39,709 nucleotides of DNA from JAIRVZ01 sp031553415 (GTDB lineage: Bacteria; Bacteroidota; Bacteroidia; Bacteroidales; Azobacteroidaceae): the NCBI GenBank assembly GCA_031553415.1, contig JAVBLO010000078.1, positions 1-39,709 of the forward strand, given 5' to 3'. Under the pieces are notes generated by a model, which saw only the letters and a list, made by a program, of their open reading frames with translations, searched no databases and was not told the origin of the DNA. Below, piece after piece: positions 9,578-18,899 of this stretch (positions within the stretch are counted from its first letter, which is position 1; every line of letters starts with the position of its first letter). Both the position numbers and the translations under genes were made by a program.

Positions 9578-9959
9578 AAATATTAAAGAAATTAAGGATG
9601 TGAGGGATGAAGATAATGCAGCCTGTTATTATCGACACGATTGCTGCTAATAGTACGGCTGCTGCTCCCACATCCTTAATCATTTTAACCATCGGATGAT
9701 GTTCCGGGGAAATTAGGTCACAAATATATTCTACAGAAGTATTCAGGGCTTCCATAGATAAAACCAGTCCTATTGATAGAAGAACAGCGAACCATTCTGT
9801 TTTTTCCACGTTGAAAAAGAAACAGGCTATTATGACTGCAATAGACACAGCCAAATGAAACCTGAAATTCCTCTCGTTATATATTAAAGTCCAAATACCC
9901 TGAAAAGCTACAGCAAAGCTTTTCATTTGTGATATTTTTGCCCGTTTTCTTTTTGTCAT
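9561..9959 (-). CDS. dgkA: Diacylglycerol kinase / undecaprenol kinase family membrane protein
   Basis: The 132-residue integral membrane kinase phosphorylates diacylglycerol or undecaprenol, recycling lipid carriers. The family signature is clear: an N-terminal amphipathic AFQGIWTLIYNERNFRFH segment, then SMEALNTSVEYICD and KDVGAAAVLLAA, with three hydrophobic helices (about residues 36-52, 57-75 and 98-125). Of the two substrates, the Gram-positive/Bacteroidetes type is often an undecaprenol kinase, so the lipid used is open. Upstream on the same strand lie a strong promoter and a hairpin followed by a T-run, which could control it (see 9999-10091). Confidence 0.88.
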   Translation of the reverse strand: MTKRKRAKISQMKSFAVAFQGIWTLIYNERNFRFHLAVSIAVIIACFFFNVEKTEWFAVLLSIGLVLSMEALNTSVEYICDLISPEHHPMVKMIKDVGAAAVLLAAIVSIITGCIIFIPHILNFFNIFIFQS

Positions 9960-9998
9960 GATCTTTTTCTTTTTTCGACAACTAAATCTTGTCCATTT

Positions 9999-10030
9999 AA
10001 AAAGAAAAAGGGAATTCTCACGAACTCCCT
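9999..10030 (-). terminator. Intrinsic terminator or attenuator upstream of dgkA
   Basis: Read on the minus strand, AGGGAGTTC (10030-10022), a 4-base loop and GAATTCCCT (10017-10009) form a 9-bp stem with one G-T pair, followed by a run of nine Ts and one C (10008-9999). It is the best rho-independent terminator in the window. It lies 150 bases downstream of the tryptophanase stop and 40 bases upstream of dgkA, so it could end the tnaA transcript, end a short RNA, or attenuate dgkA. Confidence 0.75.
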
Positions 10031-10078
10031 AATCCAATCTTTGTTAACCTTAAATCTAATACTATTATGAAAAAACCA
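10009..10078 (-). ncRNA. Candidate small or leader RNA between tnaA and dgkA
   Basis: A promoter (TTG, 21-base spacer, TACCTTTG) points leftward into about 70 bases that end at a strong intrinsic terminator. No reading frame of useful length lies between them. The promoter plus terminator define a short transcript that is either an independent RNA or the 5' leader of dgkA. I could not match it to an RNA family. Confidence 0.45.
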
Positions 10079-10083
10079 CGATA

Positions 10084-10091
10084 CAAAGGTA
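10084..10091 (-). promoter_or_regulatory. -7 box with matching -33 element
   Basis: The minus strand reads TACCTTTG, preceded 21 bases upstream by TTG (plus-strand 10113-10115). This spacing matches Bacteroidetes promoters, making it one of the better promoters in the window. It would start RNA near 10077. Confidence 0.6.
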
Positions 10092-10183
10092 ATGGATTTT
10101 CATATATCTTGTCAAGCTTTTTATTGAAATAAATGTTAATGAATAGGCTATTTTCATTTAATAAATCCTAATATCATTTTTTT

Positions 10184-11560
10184 TCAATATAATCTTTCCA
10201 TTTCGACTGTGAAGTGCCGCATGATTGGGGCTTCTTTTGTGATTTTAAACCCTTTCCGGATTTCTTCTTTCCTGTCAATGACATTTTTCAATGCAACGGC
10301 GATAACGTCCATGTGGTTATTTGTGTACGTTCGCCGTGGAATCGCTAAACGGAGTAATTCCAATTCAGGATAACGGTTTTCACGGGTAACCGGGTCACGA
10401 TCTGCCAAAATCGCACCAATTTCAACTCCACGTATGCCTGCTTCCAAATATAATTCAACTGCCAGCGTTTGTGCCGGGAATTCTTCTCTTGGAATAAGAG
10501 GTAAAATCCGTTTGGCATCAACAAATATGGCATGGCCTCCGGCAGGACGCTGATATGGAATCCCAAATTCGTCTAATTTCTTTCCTAAATATTCTACTTG
10601 CTTGATGCGGGTTTCCAGGTAATCAAATTCGGTACCTTCATATAAACCTTGTGCCAAAGCATTCATGTCACGTCCGTTCATACCACCATAAGTTAAAAAG
10701 CCTTCAAACATGATGTTGTAAGTTGATGCTTTATCAAACCATTCTTTATGGCGAGTGGCAATAAATCCTCCGATGTTTACGATAGCATCTTTTTTGCTGC
10801 TCATGGTCATTCCATCAGCATACGAATACATCTCTTCAACAATTCCCCTGATTGTTTTGTTTTCGTATCCTTTTTCCCTTGTCTTGATAAAGTAAGCATT
10901 TTCAGCAAAACGGGCAGAGTCAAAAATGACAGGTTTATTGTATTTGTCAGCCACTTTACGTACTTCACGGATACATTCCATAGATACTGGTTGTCCACCT
11001 GCCGTGTTATTGGTGACTGTTATCAGAATGAATGGAACTCGTTCATGATTTTCTTTCATCACTTGTTCCAATAATTCGACAGATAAATTTCCTTTGAACG
11101 GAAGTTCCAATTGTGTATCTGCAGCTTCTTTAATTGTGCAATCACAAGCAATGGCTTTACGAAACTCAATATGGCCTTTAGTTGTATCGAAATGAGAGTT
11201 TCCCGGGATGATGTCACCTTCTTTCACTAAAACCGAGAACAACACGTTTTCAGCAGCACGGCCCTGGTGGGTGGGGAGGAAATAATCGAAGCCTAAAATA
11301 TCTTTGATGGCAGCTTTCATTTTGTAATAAGATGAAGAACCTGCGTAACTTTCGTCACCTAACATCATTTCCGACCATTGCCTGTCGCTCATGGCTCCAG
11401 TGCCGGAGTCAGTCAATAAATCGATAAAAACTTGTTCTGATTTGAGATTGAATAAATTGTACCTGGCTTCTTTTATCCATAATTCCCGTTCTTCCCTGGT
11501 ACTACGGCGGATAGATTCCACCATTTTGATTTTGTAGGATTCTGCAAATGGCAATTCCAT
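10184..11560 (-). CDS. tnaA: Tryptophanase
   Basis: The 458-residue PLP enzyme splits L-tryptophan into indole, pyruvate and ammonia. The PLP site is visible as FDSARF (Asp214, Arg217) and SSKKD (Lys256-Lys257, the second expected to hold PLP). The close relative tyrosine phenol-lyase is the main alternative. Two features favour tryptophanase: VEIG where tyrosine phenol-lyase has an arginine (MERG), and His449 in RHFT where the lyase has Phe. No TnaC-like leader peptide is evident upstream, so E. coli-type tryptophan attenuation is not supported. It is probably transcribed alone from the box at 11590-11597. Confidence 0.92.
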   Translation of the reverse strand: MELPFAESYKIKMVESIRRSTREERELWIKEARYNLFNLKSEQVFIDLLTDSGTGAMSDRQWSEMMLGDESYAGSSSYYKMKAAIKDILGFDYFLPTHQGRAAENVLFSVLVKEGDIIPGNSHFDTTKGHIEFRKAIACDCTIKEAADTQLELPFKGNLSVELLEQVMKENHERVPFILITVTNNTAGGQPVSMECIREVRKVADKYNKPVIFDSARFAENAYFIKTREKGYENKTIRGIVEEMYSYADGMTMSSKKDAIVNIGGFIATRHKEWFDKASTYNIMFEGFLTYGGMNGRDMNALAQGLYEGTEFDYLETRIKQVEYLGKKLDEFGIPYQRPAGGHAIFVDAKRILPLIPREEFPAQTLAVELYLEAGIRGVEIGAILADRDPVTRENRYPELELLRLAIPRRTYTNNHMDVIAVALKNVIDRKEEIRKGFKITKEAPIMRHFTVEMERLY

Positions 11561-11589
11561 ATATTTATGTTAAAATGTTATTGAATTTG

Positions 11590-11597
11590 CAAATGTA
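11590..11597 (-). promoter_or_regulatory. -7 box for tryptophanase
   Basis: The minus strand reads TACATTTG, an exact TAnnTTTG match, 30 bases upstream of the tnaA ATG. Confidence 0.5.
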
Positions 11598-11674
11598 GTG
11601 GATTTTTAGAGTCGTTTTGGTTGTATAATCGTTAAATAATATTTATTTGAGAACAAAAAGAAATTAGTATACGA

Positions 11675-11788
11675 ATTACACAGGTTAAATTTTTAAGCCA
11701 CGAATTGCACGAATTATCACTAAAAAAAAATTAAAAGTGCAATTCGTGCAATTCGTGGCTTAATTGTTTATTTAAAAATCTGTGTAAT
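11675..11788. repeat. Nested inverted repeat with 9-bp tandem units
   Basis: Bases 11693-11715 and 11741-11763 are perfect 23-bp reverse complements with a 25-base loop. Each arm holds two copies of a 9-bp unit (CACGAATTG). An outer pair, ATTACACAG at 11675-11683 and CTGTGTAAT at 11780-11788, extends the palindrome. It lies downstream of trxA and upstream of the tnaA promoter. Confidence 0.88.
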
Positions 11789-11805
11789 CTGTGTGCTGGT
11801 TATAT

Positions 11806-12120
11806 TTATAACAGTGCTTTGATCTTATCTTCCAAAACACTTTTTTGTGCAGCGCCTACATGTTTATCCACTAATTCTCCGTTTTTGAAGAAGAGAATAG
11901 TAGGAATATTGCGAATGCCAAATTGTCCGACAACTTCGTCGTTTTCGTCTACATTCAATTTCCCGATAACTACTTTGCCTTCATATTCATGGGCAAGTTC
12001 TTCAACAAATGGACCAATCAACAGACATGGGCCGCACCATTCTGCCCAAAAATCTACTACTAAAGGTTTGTCACCTTTCACTAACTCCTGAAAGTTAGCA
12101 TCTGTTATTGCTAATGCCAT
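11806..12120 (-). CDS. trxA: Thioredoxin
   Basis: The 104-residue cytoplasmic dithiol oxidoreductase carries the WCGPC active site (Cys29 and Cys32) and the cis-proline segment NIPTILFF. It has no signal peptide, so it is a general reductant for ribonucleotide reductase and similar targets rather than a periplasmic protein. It starts 21 bases after the dnaE stop in the same direction and is probably co-transcribed with it. Confidence 0.95.
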   Translation of the reverse strand: MALAITDANFQELVKGDKPLVVDFWAEWCGPCLLIGPFVEELAHEYEGKVVIGKLNVDENDEVVGQFGIRNIPTILFFKNGELVDKHVGAAQKSVLEDKIKALL

Positions 12121-12141
12121 AAAAAATAAATATTTAATGAA

Positions 12142-15100
12142 TTAATTGATTTTGAAATATATTTCCTTACTCTCCAAATATCGTACCAAGTCGCGGGTGA
12201 CAGAATATTTCTGGCTTTCCGCATTAAGGGAAACATACATATTCCTATCCTGGTCTTCTACTTTAAAATATAACGAAGTATTGCCCGGATTGTTTTTAAT
12301 CAAATAAGATAATTCTGTAACTAATTCTTCTTCAAGTTTATACAGAGGAAGATTAATTGTTATCTTTTCAATCAGTGAATCTTTTACATCCGGAAGTTGC
12401 TCGATTTTAGCAATCCTGAAATCAAGTTCGTTTTCGTTATATTTACGCGGCTGGTATTGCCCTTTTATAAGCAAATACATATTGGGACGGCCATATTTTC
12501 CGTATTCAATAAAATCGTTTCCGAACAGCGGAATTTCGGCGGTGCCCGTATAATCTTCAATTTTCAGGATGCCATAAGGTTTCCCTGTTTTGGTCATCCC
12601 TTCACGGAAAGCGCTTACAATGCCACCCATCACAATTTCGCGCCCTTTCAAAGCAGATTTGTCTTCGGCAATTTCTTTCATTCCTGTATTACAGACATGG
12701 TTCAAAACAATATAAAAATCGTCTAAAGGATGGGATGACAAATAAATTCCGACCAATTCTTTTTCCTTGTTGAGGCGTTCCAATGGAGTCCAGGGATCGG
12801 CCTTCGGAATTTCGGGTTTAGAGATTTCGACCGACTCAAATCCGCCGAAAAGTGAATTCTGAGCGGAATTTTTATCCATTTGATATTTATTCCCGTATTT
12901 AATCAGGCTCTCAATAAATACTTCGCCTTTGCTGTTTTCTGCAAAATATTGTTCGCGTTTGGCTTCGGGAAAATTATCGAATGCTCCGCCTAAACATAAA
13001 GCTTCAATATTTTTCTTGTTACAGGCTGTCAGGTTTACCCTTTCCACAAAGTCAAAAATACCTTTGAACGGGCCATTTTCTTCCCTCTCTTTGACAATCA
13101 TTTCAACAGCTCCGCTTCCCACACCTTTGACTCCTCCTAATCCGAAACGGATATCCCCGGCTTTGTTTACGGTAAAGTTCAAATCTGATTCATTCACATC
13201 AGGCCCTTTCACAACTATGCCCATGCTGCGGCATTCATCCATGAATTTCGTGATTTCACCGATGTCATCCTTGTTGCGCGTTAAGTTGGCTGCCATGAAC
13301 TCTCCGGGATAATGCGCTTTCAGATAAGCAGTTTGATAGGAAACCCATGAATAGCAGGTAGCATGCGATTTATTGAAAGCATATTTGGCGAATTCCGCCC
13401 AGTCGGCCCAGATTTTTTCTAATTTTTCTTTTGGTCCGAATCCGTTTTTGGTTGCTCCGTCAATGAATTTGACTTTAAGCGCTTCCATTTTATCAATGAG
13501 CTTTTTACCCATTGCTTTACGCAATTCGTCGGATTGTCCGCGGGTAAATCCGGCTAAGTCACGGCTCAGAAGCATCACCTGTTCCTGATAAACAGTAATC
13601 CCGTATGTATCTTTCAGGCGGGATTCCATTTCCGGAAAGTCGTAATCAATTTCTTTGCGGCCATGCTTCCTTTCTACGAAATCGGGAATATATGCCATTG
13701 GTCCTGGCCTGTAGAGCGCATTCATCGCAATCAGGTCTTCGAATTTGGTTGGTTGTAGTTCACGGAGATATTTCTGCATTCCCGCCGACTCGAACTGGAA
13801 TGTCCCGACAGTCTGGCCTTTACTGTAAAGTTCGTAAGTCTGGGCATCATCGATAGGTATTTTCGAAATATCTATATCAATACCTTTCGATTTTTTGATA
13901 TTTGATAAAGCCTCTTTGATGATAGACAACGTTTTTAATCCTAAAAAGTCCATTTTAATCAAACCCACAGATTCGATAACAGAGCCTTCATATTGGGTTA
14001 CCAGCACATCTTCATCACTGCCTTTTTCTTTGGCTGTACTCAACGGAACAAAATTTGTCAGGTCATCTGCTCCAATGATGACGCCACAAGCATGTACTCC
14101 AACCTGGCGCACAGTTCCTTCCAACATTTCGGCATATTTCAAAGTGTCGGAAAGATTCTGGTCGTAAGATTCCCGGGCTTCTTTCAGTTCCGGAACAAAT
14201 TTCAAACAGTTGGAAATGTTGATTTTAGGAGCTTTTCCTGTTGCCTTGTCTTCAGGGAAACGATCGGGAATCAGTTTGGTCAGGCGGTCGGCTTCTGAAA
14301 GCGGTAATTTCTGAACCCGGGCGACATCCTTAATGGATGATTTTGTAGCCATAGTTCCATAAGTAATGATGTGGGCTACTTTTTCTTTACCATATTTATC
14401 CGTTACCCAACGCAGTACATCTCCACGGCCATCATCATCAAAATCGATGTCAATATCGGGCATGGAAATACGGTCGGGATTCAGGAAACGTTCGAAAAGC
14501 AAATCGTATTGTATCGGATCTATATCTGTAATTCCCAGACAATACGCGACTGCAGAACCGGCGGCAGAACCACGTCCGGGACCAACTGCAACGCCCATGT
14601 CGCGTGCCGCTTGTATGAAATCTTGCACAATAAGGAAGTATCCCGGAAATCCCATGGTTTTCATGGTTTCCAGTTCGAATTCAATTCGTTCCAAAACATC
14701 AGGCGGAACAGGATCTCCATATCTGTCAACAGCCTTTTTTAATGTCAAATCCCTTAAATAATCGGCTTCTAATTTGATTCGGATTACCTTATTATAACCT
14801 CCTAATTTATCAAAGCGGGCATCATCTTCTTTATTGAATTCTTCCCTTAATGCTTCTTCAGAATATTTTTCCTTGTAAGAAGTTTCTGTCCCAAATTCTT
14901 CCGGAATCGGGAACATAGGCATAATGGCATCCGAATCAAGGTTGTAAAACTCAACTTTATCAACAATTTCAACCGTGTTGGAAAGCGCTTCCGGAATATC
15001 TGAAAAAATAACGTTCATTTCTTCCGGTGTTTTTAACCATTCCTGTTTGGTATAGCGCATCCGGTTCGGATCATCCAAATCTTTTCCTGTGCTAAGGCAA

Positions 15101-15834
15101 ATCAAGCGGTCGTGCGCTTCTGCATGTTCTTCATTGATAAAGTGAACATCATTCGAAGCGACGATCTTTGTATTCGTTTTCTTTGCTAATTCTATGATAA
15201 AAGGATTTACGTACTCCTGTTTTTCATAGGTTGTGCGATCTGCTCCGTCTTTATCTGTTTTATGCCGTTGTAATTCCAAATAAAAATCATCGCCAAAAAT
15301 TTCCTTGAACCAAAGAATAGCTTCTTCAGCCGCTGCCATATTACCGTCGGCAATTTTACGGGGTATTTCTCCTCCTAAGCAAGCAGAACAAATAATCAGT
15401 CCTTCGCTGTATTCTTTCAGTACATCCTTATCAATACGTGGGCGATAATAGTAACCATCTATCCATGAAGTGGAAACCAATTTACAAAGATTTTGATAGC
15501 CTTTTTTATTTTTTGCCAATATTATTAAATGCCAGCCGCTTCCATCTTCTTTCATGGTTTTGTCGAAACGTGTACGGCGTGCACAATACGCTTCAACCCC
15601 TAATATAGGTTTGAATTTCTGATCCTTTTCTTTTCCCTTGTTAACTTTGTTTACATAATCGATAAATTCTTTAATTCCGAACATATTTCCATGGTCGGTA
15701 AGGGCAATCCCTTTCATGCCGCTTTTAATGGCTTTATCTACCATTCCGGGCACAGTCGACATTCCGTCGAGCAAAGAATAATGCGTGTGTACGTGCAAAT
15801 GAACAAAAGGTTGTAATTCTTGATTATCAGGCAT
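12142..15834 (-). CDS. dnaE: DNA polymerase III alpha subunit
   Basis: The 1230-residue replicative polymerase begins with a PHP domain (HLHVHTHYSLLDG, residues about 12-24) that retains histidines. The polymerase core has the GPGRGSAAGS motif and the catalytic PDIDIDFDDDGR segment near residue 460, followed by finger motifs such as YGTMATKSSIKDV and the helix-hairpin-helix region. The OB-fold C-terminus (GGIVSAFREGMTKTGKPYG) is intact. Length and motif order fit DnaE rather than PolC or the error-prone DnaE2. It leads a two-gene unit with trxA and is divergent from the T9SS cargo genes. Confidence 0.96.
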   Translation of the reverse strand: MPDNQELQPFVHLHVHTHYSLLDGMSTVPGMVDKAIKSGMKGIALTDHGNMFGIKEFIDYVNKVNKGKEKDQKFKPILGVEAYCARRTRFDKTMKEDGSGWHLIILAKNKKGYQNLCKLVSTSWIDGYYYRPRIDKDVLKEYSEGLIICSACLGGEIPRKIADGNMAAAEEAILWFKEIFGDDFYLELQRHKTDKDGADRTTYEKQEYVNPFIIELAKKTNTKIVASNDVHFINEEHAEAHDRLICLSTGKDLDDPNRMRYTKQEWLKTPEEMNVIFSDIPEALSNTVEIVDKVEFYNLDSDAIMPMFPIPEEFGTETSYKEKYSEEALREEFNKEDDARFDKLGGYNKVIRIKLEADYLRDLTLKKAVDRYGDPVPPDVLERIEFELETMKTMGFPGYFLIVQDFIQAARDMGVAVGPGRGSAAGSAVAYCLGITDIDPIQYDLLFERFLNPDRISMPDIDIDFDDDGRGDVLRWVTDKYGKEKVAHIITYGTMATKSSIKDVARVQKLPLSEADRLTKLIPDRFPEDKATGKAPKINISNCLKFVPELKEARESYDQNLSDTLKYAEMLEGTVRQVGVHACGVIIGADDLTNFVPLSTAKEKGSDEDVLVTQYEGSVIESVGLIKMDFLGLKTLSIIKEALSNIKKSKGIDIDISKIPIDDAQTYELYSKGQTVGTFQFESAGMQKYLRELQPTKFEDLIAMNALYRPGPMAYIPDFVERKHGRKEIDYDFPEMESRLKDTYGITVYQEQVMLLSRDLAGFTRGQSDELRKAMGKKLIDKMEALKVKFIDGATKNGFGPKEKLEKIWADWAEFAKYAFNKSHATCYSWVSYQTAYLKAHYPGEFMAANLTRNKDDIGEITKFMDECRSMGIVVKGPDVNESDLNFTVNKAGDIRFGLGGVKGVGSGAVEMIVKEREENGPFKGIFDFVERVNLTACNKKNIEALCLGGAFDNFPEAKREQYFAENSKGEVFIESLIKYGNKYQMDKNSAQNSLFGGFESVEISKPEIPKADPWTPLERLNKEKELVGIYLSSHPLDDFYIVLNHVCNTGMKEIAEDKSALKGREIVMGGIVSAFREGMTKTGKPYGILKIEDYTGTAEIPLFGNDFIEYGKYGRPNMYLLIKGQYQPRKYNENELDFRIAKIEQLPDVKDSLIEKITINLPLYKLEEELVTELSYLIKNNPGNTSLYFKVEDQDRNMYVSLNAESQKYSVTRDLVRYLESKEIYFKIN

Positions 15835-15944
15835 TTTTAGAATTTTTTTCTTTTTGAACCGATAAAGTTACTGCTATTCTTTTTAATTGGCAGAATAAAT
15901 TTCATAAAAATTATCAACAATTTCATGTTTTGAATTGAATTTCT

Positions 15945-15952
15945 TAACTTTG
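15945..15952 (+). promoter_or_regulatory. -7 box for the T9SS cargo pair
   Basis: TAACTTTG matches TAnnTTTG and lies about 50 bases ahead of the ATG at 16003, in the gap divergent from dnaE. Confidence 0.5.
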
Positions 15953-16002
15953 CGAAACTGAAAAGATATAAACACACTTTCGGCTTTAACAAAGTAATGA
16001 CC

Positions 16003-17349
16003 ATGAAAAGACTGATATCCTGTTTTTGTATATATAGTTTGTTGATTGTTGGCAAATTGTATGCCAGTTCTCCTATTGATATTCTTTCTCAATACAATCA
16101 GAAATTAGATAGTGTTGTCACTTATGACAGTAGCGGAAAAGTGGTCAAAAGAATTAATAATTATTCTTTTGATACAAGTAACCGTTTGATTTCCTGCATA
16201 GAAGAAGATGTTCGTGGTTTTTCCAAATATGAGTATGATTATGATAATTGTAGTAATCAGAGATTTTATCGAATATCAAATCATAATGTGGCTTCGGCAA
16301 ACTGGATAACCAGATTTGAAGAATCCTTGACTTATGGTACTGATTGTACAACCTTGTTGTCATATTCCTGTGAAGGAATTCCCGAATCAGAATCTGTGAC
16401 ATATAAAAGTGAAAGTGTAGCTTACCAGTATGATGTTAATGGAAAAATCAAGAAAGTCGAGAAAAAGGATAAATCCGGTACTACTGTCTTTCAGGAAATC
16501 ATTTATGATTATGATGATAACGGAAAAATTGTTATTATCAATAAGAATCTGGAGAATTCAGAGCTAGTACCCACCTCAAAAATTGAATATACTTATTTGT
16601 CTCCCTCGGACGAACATTTTGCTACCGAAACAATATTTAAATACGAGAATAGCGAGTGGGTAAAATGTATGATAACTACTTATGATCCGGGCAATTTGGC
16701 ATCTGGTAATTCAACTACAACAACCATTGAATACTATAATGCAGCAGGAGATGTTTGTATCAATAAAGAGGTGCGTATTTCAGATTACCGGAAAAATGAT
16801 GAAAACAACATTTATGTGGAGAAAACAAAGGTTATCTATTATGAAAACAACAATGACTTAGCTTCAGCTTCTATTGTTTATGATAAGGATGGAGTAATGA
16901 CTGAGAAAAATATACTTAAATCTACAAGTGAATCAGACGACGCCTCTTTATGGAAAGGAGAGTGGATTAGTGATCCTGAAGCCGGAGTCGATAAGTATTC
17001 TGTATATGACAATGATAGTAAGTCATTAAGTTGGTCTATGTCTGTATATTATAAGGTACCATCCATTCCAACTGAGAATCCTGAAATCAGCCTTGCGGAA
17101 AAATTCAAATTTTCGGTATATCCCAATCCAGTAAAAGATAACTTGTATATCACATGTTCTGAGAATGGTGATACTTTCTTTTTTCCAATACACTATTCTG
17201 TTTATAATCTTACCGGAAAACTACAATTTCATGGTATTATAGTTTCCGAAAAAGAACCGGTTGCTGTTAGCTCGTTGCTGGCCGGTTCATACATTATATC
17301 TTTTATGGCAGGAGAACAAAAAGCTACTTCTGTTTTTGTGAAAAAATAA
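16003..17349 (+). CDS. Secreted protein with type IX sorting domain, first of a tandem pair
   Basis: An N-terminal signal peptide (MKRLISCFCIYSLLIVGKLYA) is best framed from the second ATG at 16003. The mature part is rich in short tyrosine-containing repeats such as YDSSGKVVKR and YDYDDNGKI, reminiscent of YD/Rhs-type beta repeats. The last 80 residues form a type A T9SS sorting domain: FSVYPNPVKDNLYI, a YNLTGK turn, and an end at FVKK. It should be exported by Sec and then carried across the outer membrane by the type IX secretion system. No enzymatic motif is visible. It is a paralogue of the next gene, sharing the LDS-V-YD opening and an EW-DP-AG-D-Y segment. Confidence 0.8.
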   Translation: MKRLISCFCIYSLLIVGKLYASSPIDILSQYNQKLDSVVTYDSSGKVVKRINNYSFDTSNRLISCIEEDVRGFSKYEYDYDNCSNQRFYRISNHNVASANWITRFEESLTYGTDCTTLLSYSCEGIPESESVTYKSESVAYQYDVNGKIKKVEKKDKSGTTVFQEIIYDYDDNGKIVIINKNLENSELVPTSKIEYTYLSPSDEHFATETIFKYENSEWVKCMITTYDPGNLASGNSTTTTIEYYNAAGDVCINKEVRISDYRKNDENNIYVEKTKVIYYENNNDLASASIVYDKDGVMTEKNILKSTSESDDASLWKGEWISDPEAGVDKYSVYDNDSKSLSWSMSVYYKVPSIPTENPEISLAEKFKFSVYPNPVKDNLYITCSENGDTFFFPIHYSVYNLTGKLQFHGIIVSEKEPVAVSSLLAGSYIISFMAGEQKATSVFVKK

Positions 17350-17358
17350 ATATATATT

Positions 17359-18864
17359 ATGAAAAAAATCTGTTTCATCGCCTGTTTTCAAAGTTTATTG
17401 CTTTTTACATTACAGGCTGCCGGGGATAAAATAATTGTGGATTATGGACAGGAGTTGGATAGTATTGTGAGCTATGATAAGCAAGATAACTTTGTGAGCA
17501 AAACACGCTATTTCTTTGACCAGGACTTATTAAAATCCATGACTGTTGAAACATCTCATGGGGTATACACATATAACTATACGCAAAAGCAAGATAATGT
17601 TATCGAAGAAATTATTTTTGGAGAAAAAAATGCTATCGGCAGTATAAATAATCAAACGAAAAAAACATTGGAGCGCAGTCCTGAAAAAACTGCCGAGTAT
17701 AATTATATCTGGCAAAATGATGCATGGAAAGATCTTGATGGTTCCGTAATGAATTATTCTAATGGTTTGGTTACCCGTTATGAAGGGCTTGAAGGTTCCG
17801 GAAGCGGTTGGATTGTATCAAATCACATAGATTATACTTATTATACTACAGCAGATAATCCACTCTTGGCTGGAAAATTGAAAGAAATACATTCTTTTGC
17901 CGATGAGAAAGATGAATCATCTAAAACAACATATTCGTATAACATAATTGGCGGTTTTGCATATTTACAGTCTGAAATGGTTTATGCTGTTGATGATGCC
18001 GGTGTTTTTCAAAAATGTATGTCTACTGAATATTCTTACCCTTCCAATAATCAGGAAAATGTAACTTGCATTATTTCTTATTTTGACCCGGAATCTCAAA
18101 AATTAGTAGGAAAGGAAAATCACGCTTTATCCGGTCAGTCCGGAGTGCTGGATACTTATCAAATCCAGATGTTTGATTCTGTAAATACCCATGTTAAGAC
18201 TTCAAAATATGATTATTCTTATTTGAATGGAAAGCAAACTGTGGAAGAAATGAATACCATATCCGATTTATTGGCTAAGGGATTAAAACAAGAACAAACA
18301 CGTTATTCTTCTGTTTCATCCGGCGGTTCAGTTAATCTTGCAAAAGAAGTTTATTCTGGAGAGAAATGGGTTAAAGATGAAGAATCGTCTGTTTTATATA
18401 ATGATAAAGGTGATCTTGTTAATAAGGAAATAAGGAAATACATATCGGAAAGTACTTCTGTTCCGGTATACAAAACGGAATGGAATTATGATCCCAATGC
18501 AGGCATTGATACTTATGTTGTTTATGTTTATGACGAGTCGTTATCCCGTGTAGTTAAAGGCTGGTCATTCTCTGTTTTTTATCCCGGTAATCCTGATGGG
18601 ATTGAGAAAATAAATATCAAAACGAAAGAAACGCTTTCAATTTATCCTAATCCGGCTTCGGAAAATATTTTTGTGACAGGAAGTGATAGTTTTGATGAAC
18701 CGGTACAATATGCAATTTATAACCTGACTGGAAAACTTTTAAAGAAAGGAATTGTTTATTCTTCACAGGAAGCTATTTCCGTAACAGAGCTTACTCCGGG
18801 AAATTATTTGTTGAGATTGGGCAAGGAAAATAAATTTGCTTCCTGTGTTTTCATCAAACAATAA
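17359..18864 (+). CDS. Secreted protein with type IX sorting domain, second of a tandem pair
   Basis: The 501-residue paralogue of the preceding protein starts 9 bases after it. It has a signal peptide (about residues 1-20, ending LQAAG), a repetitive tyrosine-rich body (YSYNIIGG, YNYTQKQ, YDYSYLNGKQ), and a C-terminal T9SS sorting domain with LSIYPNPASENIFVTG and YNLTGKLLKKG. The tight spacing implies one transcript. No catalytic motif is visible; a structural or adhesive surface role is an inference. The pair probably arose by tandem duplication followed by divergence. Confidence 0.8.
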   Translation: MKKICFIACFQSLLLFTLQAAGDKIIVDYGQELDSIVSYDKQDNFVSKTRYFFDQDLLKSMTVETSHGVYTYNYTQKQDNVIEEIIFGEKNAIGSINNQTKKTLERSPEKTAEYNYIWQNDAWKDLDGSVMNYSNGLVTRYEGLEGSGSGWIVSNHIDYTYYTTADNPLLAGKLKEIHSFADEKDESSKTTYSYNIIGGFAYLQSEMVYAVDDAGVFQKCMSTEYSYPSNNQENVTCIISYFDPESQKLVGKENHALSGQSGVLDTYQIQMFDSVNTHVKTSKYDYSYLNGKQTVEEMNTISDLLAKGLKQEQTRYSSVSSGGSVNLAKEVYSGEKWVKDEESSVLYNDKGDLVNKEIRKYISESTSVPVYKTEWNYDPNAGIDTYVVYVYDESLSRVVKGWSFSVFYPGNPDGIEKINIKTKETLSIYPNPASENIFVTGSDSFDEPVQYAIYNLTGKLLKKGIVYSSQEAISVTELTPGNYLLRLGKENKFASCVFIKQ

Positions 18865-18899
18865 AAAGAGAGGTTACACACATTAAAAAAATATAAGTT

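Noticed and set aside
10067..10132. A 21-codon rightward frame starting ATGAAAAAACCACG between dgkA and tnaA
   Set aside because: It lies opposite the leftward promoter and leader, has no matching promoter or ribosome site, and its sequence is explained by that RNA element.
10184..11560. Tyrosine phenol-lyase instead of tryptophanase
   Set aside because: The arginine and phenylalanine typical of the phenol-lyase are replaced by the isoleucine (VEIG) and histidine (RHFT) seen in tryptophanase.
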